Shown in pieces: positions 10,841 through 23,061 of a stretch of DNA of 64,000 bases (its first letter is position 1; each line of letters begins with the position of its first letter). The stretch lies in the NCBI GenBank assembly GCA_963786195.1, contig CAWAYH010000006.1:124001-188000 (forward strand), given 5' to 3'. This stretch comes from CAWAYH01 sp963786195 (lineage in GTDB: Bacteria; Acidobacteriota; Vicinamibacteria; Vicinamibacterales; 2-12-FULL-66-21). Made by a program: the position numbers and the translations under genes. A model generated the notes under the pieces. That model was not told the origin of the DNA. It did no database searches and saw nothing but the letters and a program-made list of their open reading frames with translations.

Positions 10841-12767
10841 CTCCAGCAATTATCATCGCGTCGCATCGTCAGCCCCGACACCGTCCACAGCGCGGCGACG
10901 TCGCCGAATTCACGGTGAAGGCCGTCGTCGCCGGCGTGCTGCTCGGCATCGTCTTCGGCGCCGCCAATGCCTATCTCGGTCTTCGGGTCGGGCTCACCGT
11001 CTCGGCCTCGATTCCCGCGGCCGTCATGACGGTCGCGTTGTTCCGCCTGTTCCGCGCGCGGGGAACGATTCTCGAAGCCAACCTGTCGCAGACCATCGGA
11101 TCCGCCTCGACGTCGCTCGCCAGCGGCACGATCTTCACGATTCCGGCGCTGTTCATGTGGAACATGGTACCGCCGTACCTGCAGGTCGTGGTTCTCTGCT
11201 ATCTCGGCGCGGTGCTCGGGCTGGCGGCCATGATTCCACTCCGCCGGCTGCTCATCGTGCAGAGCCACGACGAGCTGCCGTATCCGGAAGGCACGGCGTG
11301 CGCCGAGGTGCTGCGGGCGACGGTCGGCGGCTCGTCCGCGAGCGCGTGGATCTTCAAGGGCATGGCGCTCGGCGCGGCGATCAAGCTTGCGCTGTCCGCT
11401 CGCGTTTCTCACGCCGGCAGCGTGCACGCGCTCTTCCCGTTGCTGCCGAAAGCCGAAGCTGGCGGTGGAGCTGGCGCCGGCGCTGCTCGGCGTCGGGTTC
11501 ATCCTCGGCTACCGGCAGTCGGGTGTCCTCGTCGCCGGCTCGCTCGTCTCGGCGATCGTCCTGACGCCGCTGATCGCGCTGGACCGGCGCGACGCTGGTC
11601 GCGCCGCTCGCTCCCGAAACCGACGAAGCTCGTCGCCGACATGAGCGCCAACGAGATCTGGGCGCGCTACGTCCGCTACATCGGCGCCGGCGCGGTGGCG
11701 GCCGGGGGCATCATCACCGTCGTGCGCGGCCTGCCGACGATGGCCGGTGCGTTCGTGGCGGTCGCGCGCGGGATGACAGCGCGAGCGATGCGCGCCGGAC
11801 GCCGCGCGATCGCTCGGACACGGATCGCGATCTGCCCGGCCGCTTCGTCATCGGCGCGCATCTGCTGGTCGTCGCCATCGCCGCGATCGTGCCCGGCGTG
11901 TTCGCCGGCAACATGAGGCCCGCTGCAGCGCGCGGTCTGCGCCGCCGGCGTCGGCGTGTTCGGCATCCTCTTCGTCGCCGTCGCGGCTCGCATCGTCGGC
12001 ATCGTCGGCGTGTCGTCGCAGCCGACGTCGGGCATCACGCTCGTCACGCTGCTCGGCGTCGCGTCGGTGTTCGCCGCCGCCGGCTGGACCGACGCGTCGG
12101 CGCGCGCGGCGGTGCTGACGGTCGGCACCATCGTCGCCGTCGCCGCGTCGAAGGCCGGCGACATCTCGCAGGATCTGAAGACCGGCTATCTCGTCGGCGC
12201 CACGCCCGCGCGGCAGCAGTTCGGACAGCTGATCGGCGCGTCGTTCGCGTGCTGGGCGGTCGCCGGTACGGTGATGCTGCTCGGAACCGTGTACACGTTC
12301 GGCTCGCGCGACATCCCGGCGCCGCAGGCGACGCTCATGAAGACGATCGTCGAGGGCGTGCTCGCCGGCGCGCTGCCGTGGGGCCTGGTGCTGTCGGGCG
12401 TCGGCCTCTCGATCACGCGCGCTGCTCTGCAGCGTCTCGCCGCTCGCGTTCGCGATCGGCGTCTACCTTCCGCTCGCGACGATGGCGGCCATCTTCCTGG
12501 GCGGGTGCGTCCGCGCGTTGGGCGAGCGCGGAGCGCGCCCCGGGTGACAAGAAGGATGGCGCCGATCCCGGCATTCTCGCGGCGTCAGGCCTGGTCGCGG
12601 GCGAGGGCCTCGCCGGCGTCCTGGTGGCGGACTCGTCGCCGCTCAGGTCGTGCCGCGATCGCTGGCGCCGCGACTTCACGGGCGTCGCCGGCGACGTCGC
12701 GGTCGTGGTGATGCTGGTTGGCGTCTGCGCGTTTCTGTACCGTGCGGGGCGTTCCGCGCGCGGGTAG
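10835..12767 (+). CDS. OPT family oligopeptide transporter, several frameshifts
   Basis: Inner-membrane transporter with about 14-16 hydrophobic helices. The N-terminal hallmark AEFTVKAVVAGVLLGIVFGA is followed by ANAYLGLRVGLTVSASIPAA and LPYPEGTACAEVL; later segments are KAGDISQDLKTGYLVGATPA and the C-terminal GDKKDGADPGILAASGLVAGEGL. These match bacterial OPT proteins. Frame changes fall near 10900, 11455 (GCC-G-AAG), 11600, 11780-11850 and 12430. The start is uncertain; a GTG at 10835 is the best candidate, and I see no ATG in frame. Substrates of this group are oligopeptides or metal-siderophore conjugates; the neighbouring peptidases favour peptides, but that is inference. Confidence 0.85.
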
Positions 12768-12782
12768 AATAGCGGCGCGCTC

Positions 12783-12846
12783 TGGAAGGTCGGGGGCTCG
12801 GAAGAGCTCGGAAGCTCGGGGGGTGGCTCGGAAGGTCGGGGGCTCG
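12783..12846. repeat. Degenerate GGAAGGTCGGGGGCTCG repeat array
   Basis: Two near-identical copies of GGAAGGTCGGGGGCTCG (12784-12800, 12830-12846) with shorter CTCGGAAG units between them. It fills the gap between the OPT gene and the ABC permease and ends 5 bp before the permease start codon. Confidence 0.75.
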
Positions 12847-12851
12847 ACACG

Positions 12852-15426
12852 ATGCTGAAGGATCTGCGCCACGCCGTCCGCATGCTGCTGCAGGCCAAGG
12901 GCTGGACGACCGTCGTCGTCCTGTCGCTGGCGCTCGGCATCGGCGCGAACACGGCGCTCTTCAGCGCCGTCAACGGCCTGCTGCTGACGAAGATCCCGGT
13001 CAGCGATCCGGACACGCTGGTGCGGCTCCGCTGGACCGGCCGCAACGACATGGTGACCAGCTCGAGCGACTACGGTTTCATCGCCGAAAGGCCCGGACGG
13101 CCAGAACGTCCGCGACCACGTTCTCGTACCCGATGTACCAGCAGTTCGTCGCCGACAACCGCACGATGACCGATCTCGTTCGCCGTGCGCGCCGTCCGGC
13201 CGCGTCAACGTCGTCGTCGACGGCCAGGCGGAGCTCGCCCGCATTCATCTCGACCGGCAACTACTACCAGCTGCTCGGCGTCAACGCCCGCCTCGGCCGC
13301 ACCATCCTCCCGGACGACGACCGGCCGGACGCGCCGCCGGTCGCGGTGATCAGCTCCAAGTACTGGCACTCGCGCTTCGGCACCGATCCGGCGGTCGTCG
13401 GCAAGATCGTCAAGATCAACAACGTCCTGGTCACGATCGTCGGCGTGCTCCCGCCGGAGTTCACCGGCGTTCAGCAGCCGTCGGGCGAGCGCCGGACGAT
13501 CTCGTTCCGCTGCCGCTCGATCCGCAGCTCGACACGCCGGCTCCGCCGACCGAGCAGCCGCGTCCCGCCGCGACTGACGCAGCCGACCTACTGGTGGCTG
13601 CAGGTCATGGGACGGCTGAAGCCGGGCGCGACCGCGGCGCAGGTGCAGGGCAATCTCGAGGGCGTCTTCCAGCAGACGGCGCGCGCCGGCCTCGACTGCG
13701 TACCTGACATCGCTGACCGACGAGAGCGCGGCGACCGTCGGGCAATCGAACCGGACCGCAGGTGCCGCGGCTGCGCGTCGAATCCGGCGCCGCGGCATCT
13801 ACGACGTCAACACCAACGACCTGCGTGCCGTCACGATCCTCAGCGTCGTCGTCGCGCTGGTGCTGCTGATCGTCTGCGCCAACGTCGCCAACCTGCTGCT
13901 GTCGCGCGCGACGACGCGGCAGAAGGAGATGTCGGTCCGGCTGTCGCTCGGCGCGACGCGCGCGCGGCTGATCCGGCAGCTGCTGACCGAGAGCCTGCTG
14001 CTCGGCGTCGATCGGCGGCGCGCTCGGCATTGCTGGTCGGCTACTGGGGCCAGCAGCTGCTGCCCGGGCCGCCGGGACAGGCGACGCCGCTCGACTGGCG
14101 CGTGCTCGCCTTCGTGCTCGCGGTCACGGCGCTCACCGGCATCGTCTTCGGCATCGCGCCGGCGCTGCGCGCGACCGGCATGAACGTCAGCGCGGCGCTG
14201 AAGGAGACGAGCCGAGCGTCGTCGGGATCGCGCAGCCTCCTGAGCAAGTCGCTGCTCGTCGTCCAGGTCGCGATCTCGCTGGTGCTGCTCGATCGGCGCC
14301 GGACTGTTCCTGCGGACGCTGCAGCAACCTGCGGCACGTCGACGTCGGCTTCAATCCGCAGAACCTGCTGCTGTTCCGCGTCAACCCGCAGCTGAACCGC
14401 TACGACGAGAAGCGAATGACCGGCCTGTACCGCGACCTGCTCGATCGGCTCGGCGGCGGTTCCCGGCGTCCGCGGCGGTCGGCGCTGTCGAAGCCGGCGC
14501 TGCTGTCGGGCAGCGTCAACCGCACCGAGCATCTTCGTCCAGGGCCGCACCTACGCGCCGCGGGACCAGCGACGACAGCATCAACCGTCTCGTCATCTCG
14601 CCGAACTTCTTCGAGGTGATGGGCATTCCGATCGTGCTCGGGCGCGGCTTCACCGATCGCGACAACGCGACGGCGCCGAAGGTCGCGGTCATCAACGAGG
14701 CGGCCGCGCGCAAGTACTTTCCCGAACGAGAATCCGATCGGCCAGCGCTTCGGCATCGAGCCTCGAGACGACCGGCCAGCTCGAGATCGTCGGCGTGCTG
14801 CGCGACGCGAAGTACGACAGCGTCCGCGACGCGGCGCCGCCGACGATGTACGTGCCGTATCTGCAGACGCGCGCTGGCAAGCGCCGTCGTTCGAGGTGCG
14901 GACCGCGGGCGATCCGGCAGGCGTCGATCGGCGCGATTCGCGAGGCCGGTCCGGCAGATCGATCCGAACCTGCCGCTGACGGACGTGTCGACGCAGATCG
15001 AGCAGGTCGAGCGGCGGTTCGCTGCAGGAAAAGACTGTTCGCGCAGGCCTACACGCTGTTCGGCGGCGCTGGCGCTGCTGCTGGCGTCGATCGGACTCTT
15101 CGGGCTGATGTCGTACAACGTCGCGCGCCGCACCAACGAGATCGGCATCCGCATGGCGCTCGGCGCGCAGCGGCAGGACGTGCTGCGGCTGGTGATGCGC
15201 GAGTCGATGATCCTGGTCGCCATCGGCGTCGTCGATCGGCCTGGCGATCGCGCTCGGCGCGAGCCGGTTCGTCGCGACGCTGCTCTTCGGCCTGCCGCCG
15301 CGACGACGTGATCGACGCTGATCGCTGGCCGTCGTCGTCATGGTGCTGGTGTCGGCGCTCGCCGGCTACCTGCCGGCGCGACGCGCGTCGCGGGTCGATC
15401 CGATGGTCGCGCTGCACTACGAGTAA
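12852..15426 (+). CDS. ABC transporter permease, duplicated orphan (MacB/FtsX) type, many frameshifts
   Basis: About 850 residues with two MacB-like periplasmic domains and two FtsX four-helix bundles, each repeated once. The start is MLKDLRHAVRMLLQAKGWT followed by the first helix (VVVLSLALGIGANTALFSAV). The inner hallmark ANVANLLLSRATTRQKEM and the second FtsX domain (NVARRTNEIGIRMALGAQRQ) are clear, and the C-terminus is LPARRASRVDPMVALHYE. At least ten frame changes interrupt it; several resolved ones are single inserted bases (13087, 13111, 14010, 14291, 15234). No ATPase gene is adjacent, as usual for this acidobacterial family. It may use a distant MacB-type ATPase for export; the substrate is unknown. 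The stop is immediately followed by the next ATG. Confidence 0.85.
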
Positions 15427-16173
15427 ATGCCGTCCAAAGCCAGCCGCACCGTCGTTCTCGTCCTGCTCGTTTGCTCGATCGGCCTGCTGCTGCCCGGGCT
15501 GTTCCTGCCGGTCATCACGATCCGCGGCGTGCTGACGAAAGACGGGATCGCCCAGGTCGTGCCGATGATGCTCGAACGGGGGCTCAGCGACGAGACCGTC
15601 GCGCTGCTCAAGTCGATGATGAACCCGTCGGTCGTCGCGTTCCTCGAAGCGACCGGCGGCGACGTGCGAAAGGTCGTGATCGACAAGCTCGGGCCGCAGT
15701 TGACGTCATCGCTGCAGAAGAGCGTCGTCGAGGTCGAAGTCTACGAGCAGACGCGCAGCATCGTCGGGTCGGTGCGGCGGCTGTACGAGGTCGGCAGTCC
15801 GGTCCCGGCGACGCTCATCCTGCTCTTCAGCGTGATCGTGCCGCTCGCTGAAGGCTGCGCTCGTCGCCTGGGCCGTGTTCATGACCGGGGAACGTCCACG
15901 GCTTCGCAACGCTGCGCGTTCGTCGAGACGATTGCGAAGTGGTCGATGGCCGACGTGTTCGTCGTCGCGTTGTTTATCGCGTACCTGGCCGCGCAGGCGA
16001 GCGCGACGCCGACCCGGGGCCGAACGCCGCGCCGCCGCTGATCGCATTCTCCGCGCACTTCGGCGCCGGGCTTCTACTGGTTTGCCGCCTACTGCCTGTT
16101 TTCTCTGGCATCCCAGCAGATTACGGCCCGCATGGCGCTAAGGGAGCGTAAGGACGAGACAGGCCCACATTAG
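15427..16173 (+). CDS. PqiA-like integral membrane protein, several frameshifts
   Basis: About 245 residues. An N-terminal helix (VVLVLLVCSIGLLLPGLFLP), a periplasmic segment of about 100 residues, then three helices. The motif KWSMADVFVVALFIAYLA and the later AHFGAGFYWFAAYCLFSLAS are characteristic of the paraquat-inducible protein A family, membrane partners of MCE-type lipid transfer proteins. Frame changes occur near 15848, 15920, 16015 and 16070. It starts one base after the stop of the ABC permease and ends 4 bp inside the convergent PEP-CTERM gene. No PqiB/MCE gene is nearby. Confidence 0.75.
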
Positions 16174-16685
16174 GGCTGGGCGCGGAGGCGTGGTCGCCGG
16201 CCGATCAGTGCGCCCAACCCCGCTCCGAGCAACCAGAGACTTCCCGGTTCGGGCACCGGGACCAGGCTGGGCCCCTCGGTCGTCCCGCTCGCTGGGAATC
16301 CCACCTCTCCCGTCAGGGCGTCAACGCCTAACGTCGTGAACGCGATCGTCCCGGGTCCCACGACGCTCTCGAATGAGAAGCCACCCAAACGCGATCCCAC
16401 GAGCAGATCGCTGGCAGGATCGGTCGAGAACCAGTCGATGAATCCCAGACCGGCGATAAAGTCCCAGCCGGCAGGTGCGGCTACCTTGTCCGCGATCCCT
16501 TCGAAGACGAGCCCAAGGTCAAATACGTTCTCCGTGCTCCCCGCCGGGTTGGTCAGCTCGTAGGAGTAGCCGAAGATCCCGCCGCCGAGCTCCGTCACGG
16601 TCGGGTTGAGGATCGGAAGCGCAGCGGCCGGCGATGCGGACACCAGAGCCAAGAATCCGAACAGGACGAAGGGTGTGGTCTTCAT
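16170..16685 (-). CDS. PEP-CTERM sorting-domain protein
   Basis: Secreted protein of 171 residues with an N-terminal signal peptide (PFVLFGFLALVSASPAAA) and a classic C-terminal PEP-CTERM signal: VPEPGSLWLLGAGLGALIG followed by an RRPRLR basic tail. In PEP-CTERM systems this tail is processed by an exosortase; none is in the window. The 115-residue middle is beta-rich (IFGYSYELTNPAGSTENVFD) and resembles many small PEP-CTERM proteins of unknown function associated with extracellular matrix. A ribosome-binding site, AGGAGAAG, lies upstream of the ATG. It follows the giant secreted gene in the same direction with a 36-bp gap, so co-transcription is likely. Confidence 0.9.
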   Translation of the reverse strand: MKTTPFVLFGFLALVSASPAAALPILNPTVTELGGGIFGYSYELTNPAGSTENVFDLGLVFEGIADKVAAPAGWDFIAGLGFIDWFSTDPASDLLVGSRLGGFSFESVVGPGTIAFTTLGVDALTGEVGFPASGTTEGPSLVPVPEPGSLWLLGAGLGALIGRRPRLRAQP

Positions 16686-16721
16686 CTGATCTTCTCCTCT
16701 ATTCCTCGCCCCTAGCCACGA

Positions 16722-19700
16722 TTACTGGACGATCAAGTCGCCGCCGACAATCGACTGCGCGTAGGTGTAGAACAGGGTCCCGTCCGGTCGATGGATCGTG
16801 ATTCCGAACGAGTCGGGCGCGCCATCGGTCACGTGAGCGAGGAACCGGTAACCCGTCACCCCATTGAGCGTCGCAATGCCGGTGATCGTCATCGTCTGAC
16901 CAACACGCTCGGCGGACAGAATCTGCGTGGATGAGACGTTCATCCGCGTTCTCGTGTGGTAGGACTTCAGCCAACTCCCAGGCTGAACGCTTGCGGCTAA
17001 CACCGTCACGTCCAGCGACATCTTCTCTTGATATCCGTCGTGCAAGAAGTAGGCGCCCCCGGAGACTCGGATGGGTGCCGCAGTGGTCACGTCATTGACA
17101 GTAATCCGGACGTTCTGCGCATCCATCCCGCCCCGCCCGTCGGACACCGTGAACAACACGTCGAACACCCGATTCGTGCCCGGAGACGAAACATCAAACG
17201 CAGGGGTGTAACGGAACATGCCGGTTGCGGGATCGAACGTCGACCCCGTCGGCAAGCCACTGCCAGAAAGCGTGAGCGCATCACCGTCCACATCGATGGC
17301 CCCTACAGCCAATTGCAGAGGCTGACCTTCGTTGACCGTCGCATTTCCGACGGGCGACAAAACCGGAGAGTCGTTGACCGCAGTCACGATCAGAGAAATC
17401 GTCGCGGTGTTCGAATCCAGGGATCCGTCATTGGCCCTGAAAGTGAAACTGTCGGGGCCGTGATACTGGGCGGCCGGTTGATAGGTGAGATGGGGTGCGG
17501 TCCCACTCAAGGTGCCGTGAGTCGGTGGATCGACCACGTTGAAGGAGAGGACATCCCCGTTCGGATCGGTTGCCCCCAGCGTGATGCCCACCGCAACGTC
17601 CTCCGCGGTGGTCACGGTCTGGGATGCTGCGATCGGGGGCGCAGGCGTCGGGCCAGGTGGCGATGACGCTGTCTCGTACGCGCCGATGTCGCACGCGGCC
17701 CCTTGGGGTCGCGCAACGCCGCGCTGGTCAGTCGCCGGACAACCGGCCGGGTCCCCGGCATCGATGGCCGGACTTCCGGCAAGGAGCGCATGGGTGAACG
17801 TCGCGCCCCCGTTATCCTGCAGCGGGCCCAGCCGAGGGTCGGTGTTCGTCAGATCACCGATCGAGGCGAATCCGCACGTGTTGCCACTGTCCAGGTTGTG
17901 GCCGGCGGAGGCGATGGCGCGGCCGGTGCCGGGAGGGCCTCCGCAGTTGCCTGCAGGCCCGATGTTGTTGGCCACGATCGCATTCCTCGCGGTCAGGACT
18001 CCACGGTTCGTGATCCCGCTGCCCTCGTTGGCAATGGGTGAGCTGTTCGCACTGATCGTGACGCTGGTCATCGTCAACGTGCCATCGTTGTAGATTCCGG
18101 AACCTTCGGAATTTCCGCTCACGGTGCTGTTCGTGAGCGTCACGCCGGCCCCCGAACTGACGTGCACGGCGCCAAACCCTCGCGTAAACCCGGGCGCATC
18201 GGCCCTCGCCGAATTGCCGAAGACGGCACTGCCACTGAGCGTGCTGATTCCGGAAAGAGCAATGCCGTAGCCTCGCACGGCCCTGTTGCCGCTGACCGTG
18301 CTGTGCGTCAGCGTCAGCCCAGCCGCGCTGATGCCTCCTCCCGTAAAGGCACTGTTCCCGCTCACCGTACTGCCGTCCATCATCAGCGTAGAACCCGCCG
18401 ATATGCCTCCTCCGAACGCCGTCGTGCTGTTGCCGCTGATTGTGCTGTTCCTGATCGTGACGAATCTCGGAATTGCCACGAATGCCGAACCCGGCGAACT
18501 GATGCCGCCGCCCTCGCCCCCTTGGTTGTTGCTGATAGTGCTGTTCTCGAGGGTCAGCGCTCCAGCGCTGTAGATGCCCCCGCCGCTCGTGGCCGTGGTG
18601 TTCCCCGTGACGATGACATCAGTCAGGGTCAGGATCGAATTCAGATTGCTGATACCACCGCCGCCGACAACGGGCCCGTCCCCTCCCGCATCATTTCCGT
18701 TGCGAATGGTCAGGCGGGTCATCTGGACCGTGGAGAAGTGGATGTGGAACAGACGGTCCAATCCAGCACCATCGACAAACGTCGTGGCAGCATCGGCCCC
18801 ATTGATAATCAGGTCGCCGTGGACGTCGAGGTCGCCGGTCTCGGAAAAGGACTCGTTGCGTCCAGCGATCGCCAGGGCATAGGTCCCTGCGGGGAGGGTG
18901 ATGGTGTTGCCTCCCGGGCGCGCGTTGGCCTCCTGGATGGCCGCTCGCAGGGTGCATGCTCCGGTTACCGCGGCGCAGACGCCGTCGCCCCGGTTGGCAT
19001 CCCCCGCGTCCGCTGTGCTGTTGACGACGAACGTGGCCCCAGGATCGGGCGGCGCCGGAGGGCTGACATCGATCACCCGAATGTTGATCGTCTCGCTGTT
19101 CGATCGGCCGTGTGCATCCGAGACGGTAAACCTGGCACCAAACACCCGCTCGCCGTATGCACTGGATGCGTCAAAGGCGGGTGTGTAACTAAAGGTCCCG
19201 GTGGAGGCATCAAACGTCGTCTCACCGACGGTAATCTCGGACCAGGTGGCCGAGAATGTGAACGGATCGCCGTCGGCATCGGTGGCGCTCACCGTGAACT
19301 GGAGCAGCTCCCCTTCGCTGACAGTCTTGCCGCCAATCGGCACGAGAATCGGCTGATCGTCCACCGACAGGATGGTGAGCGTGAATGCCGCCGCACCGCT
19401 CGTCGCACCCGCGACATCGGTGACCCTGAACGCGAAGCTATCCGTGCCGTTGAAGTTCAGCGCGGGCGTGTAGAAGAAGAGCCCGTCTTCCGTTACGAGT
19501 ACCGTGCCGTGCGCCGCGTCGGTCACCTTGGTGTAGGTCAGGACATCGCCGGCATCCACATCGGCACAGAGCGACGTCAACGGACGAAACACGTTCCCGT
19601 CCTCGAGGGTGGTCGATACTCCCTCGCTGCACGTTGGCGGATCGTTGACCGACGTCACCGTGATCGAGACCCTGGCCGGCGCCGACGTCAGCGCGCCATC

Positions 19701-22700
19701 GCTGGCGGTGAACGTGAAACTGTCGAGCCCGTTGAAATTGGGCGCGGGCGTGTAGACCAGATTCGGCGCGGTGCCCGAGAGCGTTCCGTGAGCGGGTGCG
19801 ACGACCACGCTGAATGAGAGAGCGTCCCCGTTCGGATCGGTCGCGCTCAGGCTGATGGCTGTTGGAGTGTCCTCGGCGATCGTGCCTGCCTGGTCCTGGG
19901 CGACCGGTGCTGCGGGAGGCGTGACCGGGGAAAACGTGAAGGTGAACACCATCGCGAAGTCCCCGGCTGCGGCCGCTACCGCGTGCGCGTAGGCGCAATT
20001 GTCGAACTGAAATTCGTCCGGGCTCGTCACCCCGTTGAGCGTCACGTTGACCGTCACCAGCACAGGATAGGCTTCCGGCGGATTGCAGGGCGGGAGCGAA
20101 CCGCCTTTCTTGAGAACGCCCGAGTAGTGGGAGGCAACTGCAAATACTCCAGATTCCCCGTCCCGGCTGCCAAGGCCGATTACTCGTGCTGGTCCCACCC
20201 GGGTAGACCACGGTCAACATCGCGGTGGCGCCCGCGAGCGGGGCCCCAGTGGTGTCCTGCACGTTCAGGAGCAGGTGAGCACCGGGAATCTTGGGCGTCT
20301 TCCGCCGTGAGACGGTGCCGTCCCGCGCCGGATCCGTCTGCATCCAGGTGATCGGTCGTCCCGATTGGATCCCCGAGCCGGTAGTGCCATGGGCCGTCGT
20401 GAATTCGGGTCCGCCGTTCCCCGAAGAAATGCACGATCGGGAAAAACCCGTGCATGAGGAAGACGTCGTCGAGCGGACTGATATCGTTCACGCCGTCGCC
20501 GTCGAGGTCGGTACTGACCGTCGTGAGCTCGGCTGGGAGGAGGGAGCTGGCCAGAAGCGCGTCATACAACCCGGCGACCGTCGGGTCAGGCTCAGGGAAC
20601 GAAGCACCGACCAGAGGTCACGGATTGGGATGGTCACGGTGTCGACGTACGTGACGTTGAAGTGTTGCTGAGTGCCATCTCGGCTTACGACCTGGGTCGA
20701 AAGCGCGTCGACGTTACTGTCGACGAGATCCCAGAGGAGGCGGCCACCGCAAGTTCTTCACTCGGGTCCCGGTTCTACGGTTTCAAGGTCCACGCCCGCC
20801 AATCACTCGTTTCCAAGGTTCCAAAATGGCTGTAATTGTCGTCACTCCCCACCTTCGATCCCTGCCAGGCGAGTGCTCCAGAAGAATGACAGCCCCTCGC
20901 GGAGCGAGTCGGTTGAAGTGCGATTCTGATAGCCACCATGATTGCAATTCCCGCCGTGTCGCAATGCCGCGACGTGTCCTCGCTTATGTCGATAATGAAG
21001 AGATGGTGGACTGAATTCATGCCACTCCCCATTCTCGGGGGACCACATCGAGCGCCACGTCCCGCTGCGTATACAACGATGCGAAGATCCCAGCTTCACG
21101 AAGGTGCCGACGGTTGGTAGAACGCGCCGTCCCGTCCAGGCAGTCTGGTCCGTGCGAGAAAGTGTAGGACTCAACAGGCGTGGGTCGGGTTGGTGTGCTG
21201 AAGCTGAAGACGCCCAGCTGTCTCCTTCGCCCAGTCCACGAACTGGCGCGTGCGGTGAAAGATGTTGGCCATGTCGTCCAGGACACCGAAGACCAGAATG
21301 GGACGTTCGAGTCGGTGAAATCGGCCGACGGCGTATCGCTGAAGACCAGATTCCGTGCGACGGTCTGGTGTGCCGGGTCCACGTCGAGGCCGCTCGCTTC
21401 CAGCCACACGGGATCCGGCGCGTCATCGCCATAACGGACGTCGAAGACGTGTCCGCTCGCTTTGAAATCGCGCAACCAGGCGCGGACGGTGTATCGTCCT
21501 TCATCGATGCAGCCACAGACATAGCGGCCCTGCGCGTCGGTCGCGGTTCGCACGTCGGGTGCCAACGCTCCGTCCGACGTCAATTCGACGAGCAATCCTT
21601 CCAGGCCGTGGCCATGCCCATCCGAGATTCGGCCGTTGATCCGTCTGGCGCAGTCGACCCGTCGAAACACGACCCTTGCCGGTGTGCGCTCGATCCACGT
21701 GACCAGCATGCCCGCATCGGCTACCGCGAGGGCGGGTGTGAAGAACGACGAACTGGCCACGCTTTCGGAGACGTTGAGCGGTAATGTGAAATCGATGCCC
21801 TCGTTCGAACGGCTCACGAAGATCTCGTTCGACACGCCCGGATCGGCGGCTCCGCGAGGATCTCCCGACCAGGCGACCCACACAGTTCCGTTGCCATCCA
21901 CCATCACGGACGGAGATTGCGAAAACAGCGCCGGTCCAGTCCGTGACACGTCGGTTTGGTGGGTCACGACTCCGTCTTCCACCCGGACGTGGAAGACCGT
22001 CGAACTCGTGGTGCCGAGGGTCGCGTACACGGCTGAGAACACGCCGGCATTGTCGACCGCCGTGTTGTAATTCCCGGCCAGGAATTCGTTCTCGGCGATG
22101 GTGATCGGAGGGGAAAACTCGCCATTGACCTGGCGGCTGTAACGAAGGGCGAAATCGGGAACAGCTGCCCGAGCGGGTTGGCGATGAGGCACTCGGTCCA
22201 CGTCACGTGGACATGTCCATCAAAGGTGAGGGCGAGTTGCGCATCCCTGGGAAACCATACGTCTCCAGGCTGGGAATCCGCATGGACGGTGACTGGAGGG
22301 GTCAGGCTCCGCCCCGCGTCCAACGAGTAGCGCAGCCTGATGAGATAGGGGTTCTTGGCGGCCACCGACGTAGGCGTCGATGCCACTCTCCGCCCAGAGC
22401 ACGTAGACGACCCCCGTCTCGCCCACTGTCACGCGTGCACGAAAATCCACGTTCGTCGTGCCTGGCGTCGATACTTCGGCAGGGAACGAGAACGACTGCC
22501 CGCCGTCGCTCGAGCTCAGGAATTGGACCGACGCGGTAAAGGGAGCCGTCGGGCACGGGGGAAGGAATCGGCAATAGTCGGTGGGATTTCCCTGCACGTA
22601 GACCACGAACACTTCACCTGGTCCGCCCGCGGCGAGCGAGTGGCTTCGCACGGCTCCCGACGCCACGAGCCGGGGTACGCTGAACGTCAGTCCGTCGTCG

Positions 22701-22987
22701 GTGGAACTGGCGAAGTACAGGTTCCGGTTCTCGGATCCGTCCGAGCCGAACGAGACCAGCACCTCGTACATGACATAAATATTTCCCTCGCTATCGCGCG
22801 CGATTGAGGTCTTGTCAGCCTCAACACCCTCAGCGACACCGATGGGGGGGCCCAACGTCTGAGCCATGGCGGGTTGACCGCCGTGCAGGACAACGGACGC
22901 AGCGAGGATCGGGAGTGCGAACCGCAGACACTTGACGCGGAAACTCGATGACAGGCCGGACATGCGTGGGGCTCCCGTCTCGAACAA
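16722..22987 (-). CDS. Giant secreted mosaic protein: propeller, carboxypeptidase-like, zincin, cadherin-like and beta-helix domains; frameshifts
   Basis: I read this as one gene of about 2,090 residues because partial frames connect without intervening starts. N to C: signal peptide ending AMAQ; sialidase-like (BNR) propeller with SSTDDGLTFS and SRSNEGIDFT (about 21650-22850); carboxypeptidase-regulatory domain (RTATDAQGRYVCGCIDEGRY); a probable zincin with WHEFS, then GNCNHGGYQNRTSTDSLREG and LLWDLVDSNVD (about 20700-21050); a calcium-loop segment (TDLDGDGVNDISPLDD); tandem-95/cadherin-like repeats; a CSLREAI-type right-handed beta-helix (CTLRAAIQEANARPGGNTI, about 17800-19000) ending in the choice-of-anchor Q block (SPAIDAGDPAGCP); more cadherin-like repeats; and a beta-rich end. 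Frame changes fall near 22380, 22150, 21310, 21190, 21000, 20780, 20600, 20340 and 20200; the 16722-20198 part is clean. The zincin HExxH is disturbed at the break. Probably a surface-bound polysaccharide- or protein-binding factor. Confidence 0.7.
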
Positions 22988-23061
22988 TCGGCCGACAAGG
23001 TATACTTTGAGGGGTCGCCCGCCGTCTTGAAGCCCCTCTGAAGATGTCTGAGGATTCCTGA

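Noticed and set aside
18162..19817. Open frame of 551 codons on the plus strand opposite the beta-helix domain
   Set aside because: No domain and Arg/Gly-rich composition; the minus strand has clear cadherin-like and beta-helix repeats.
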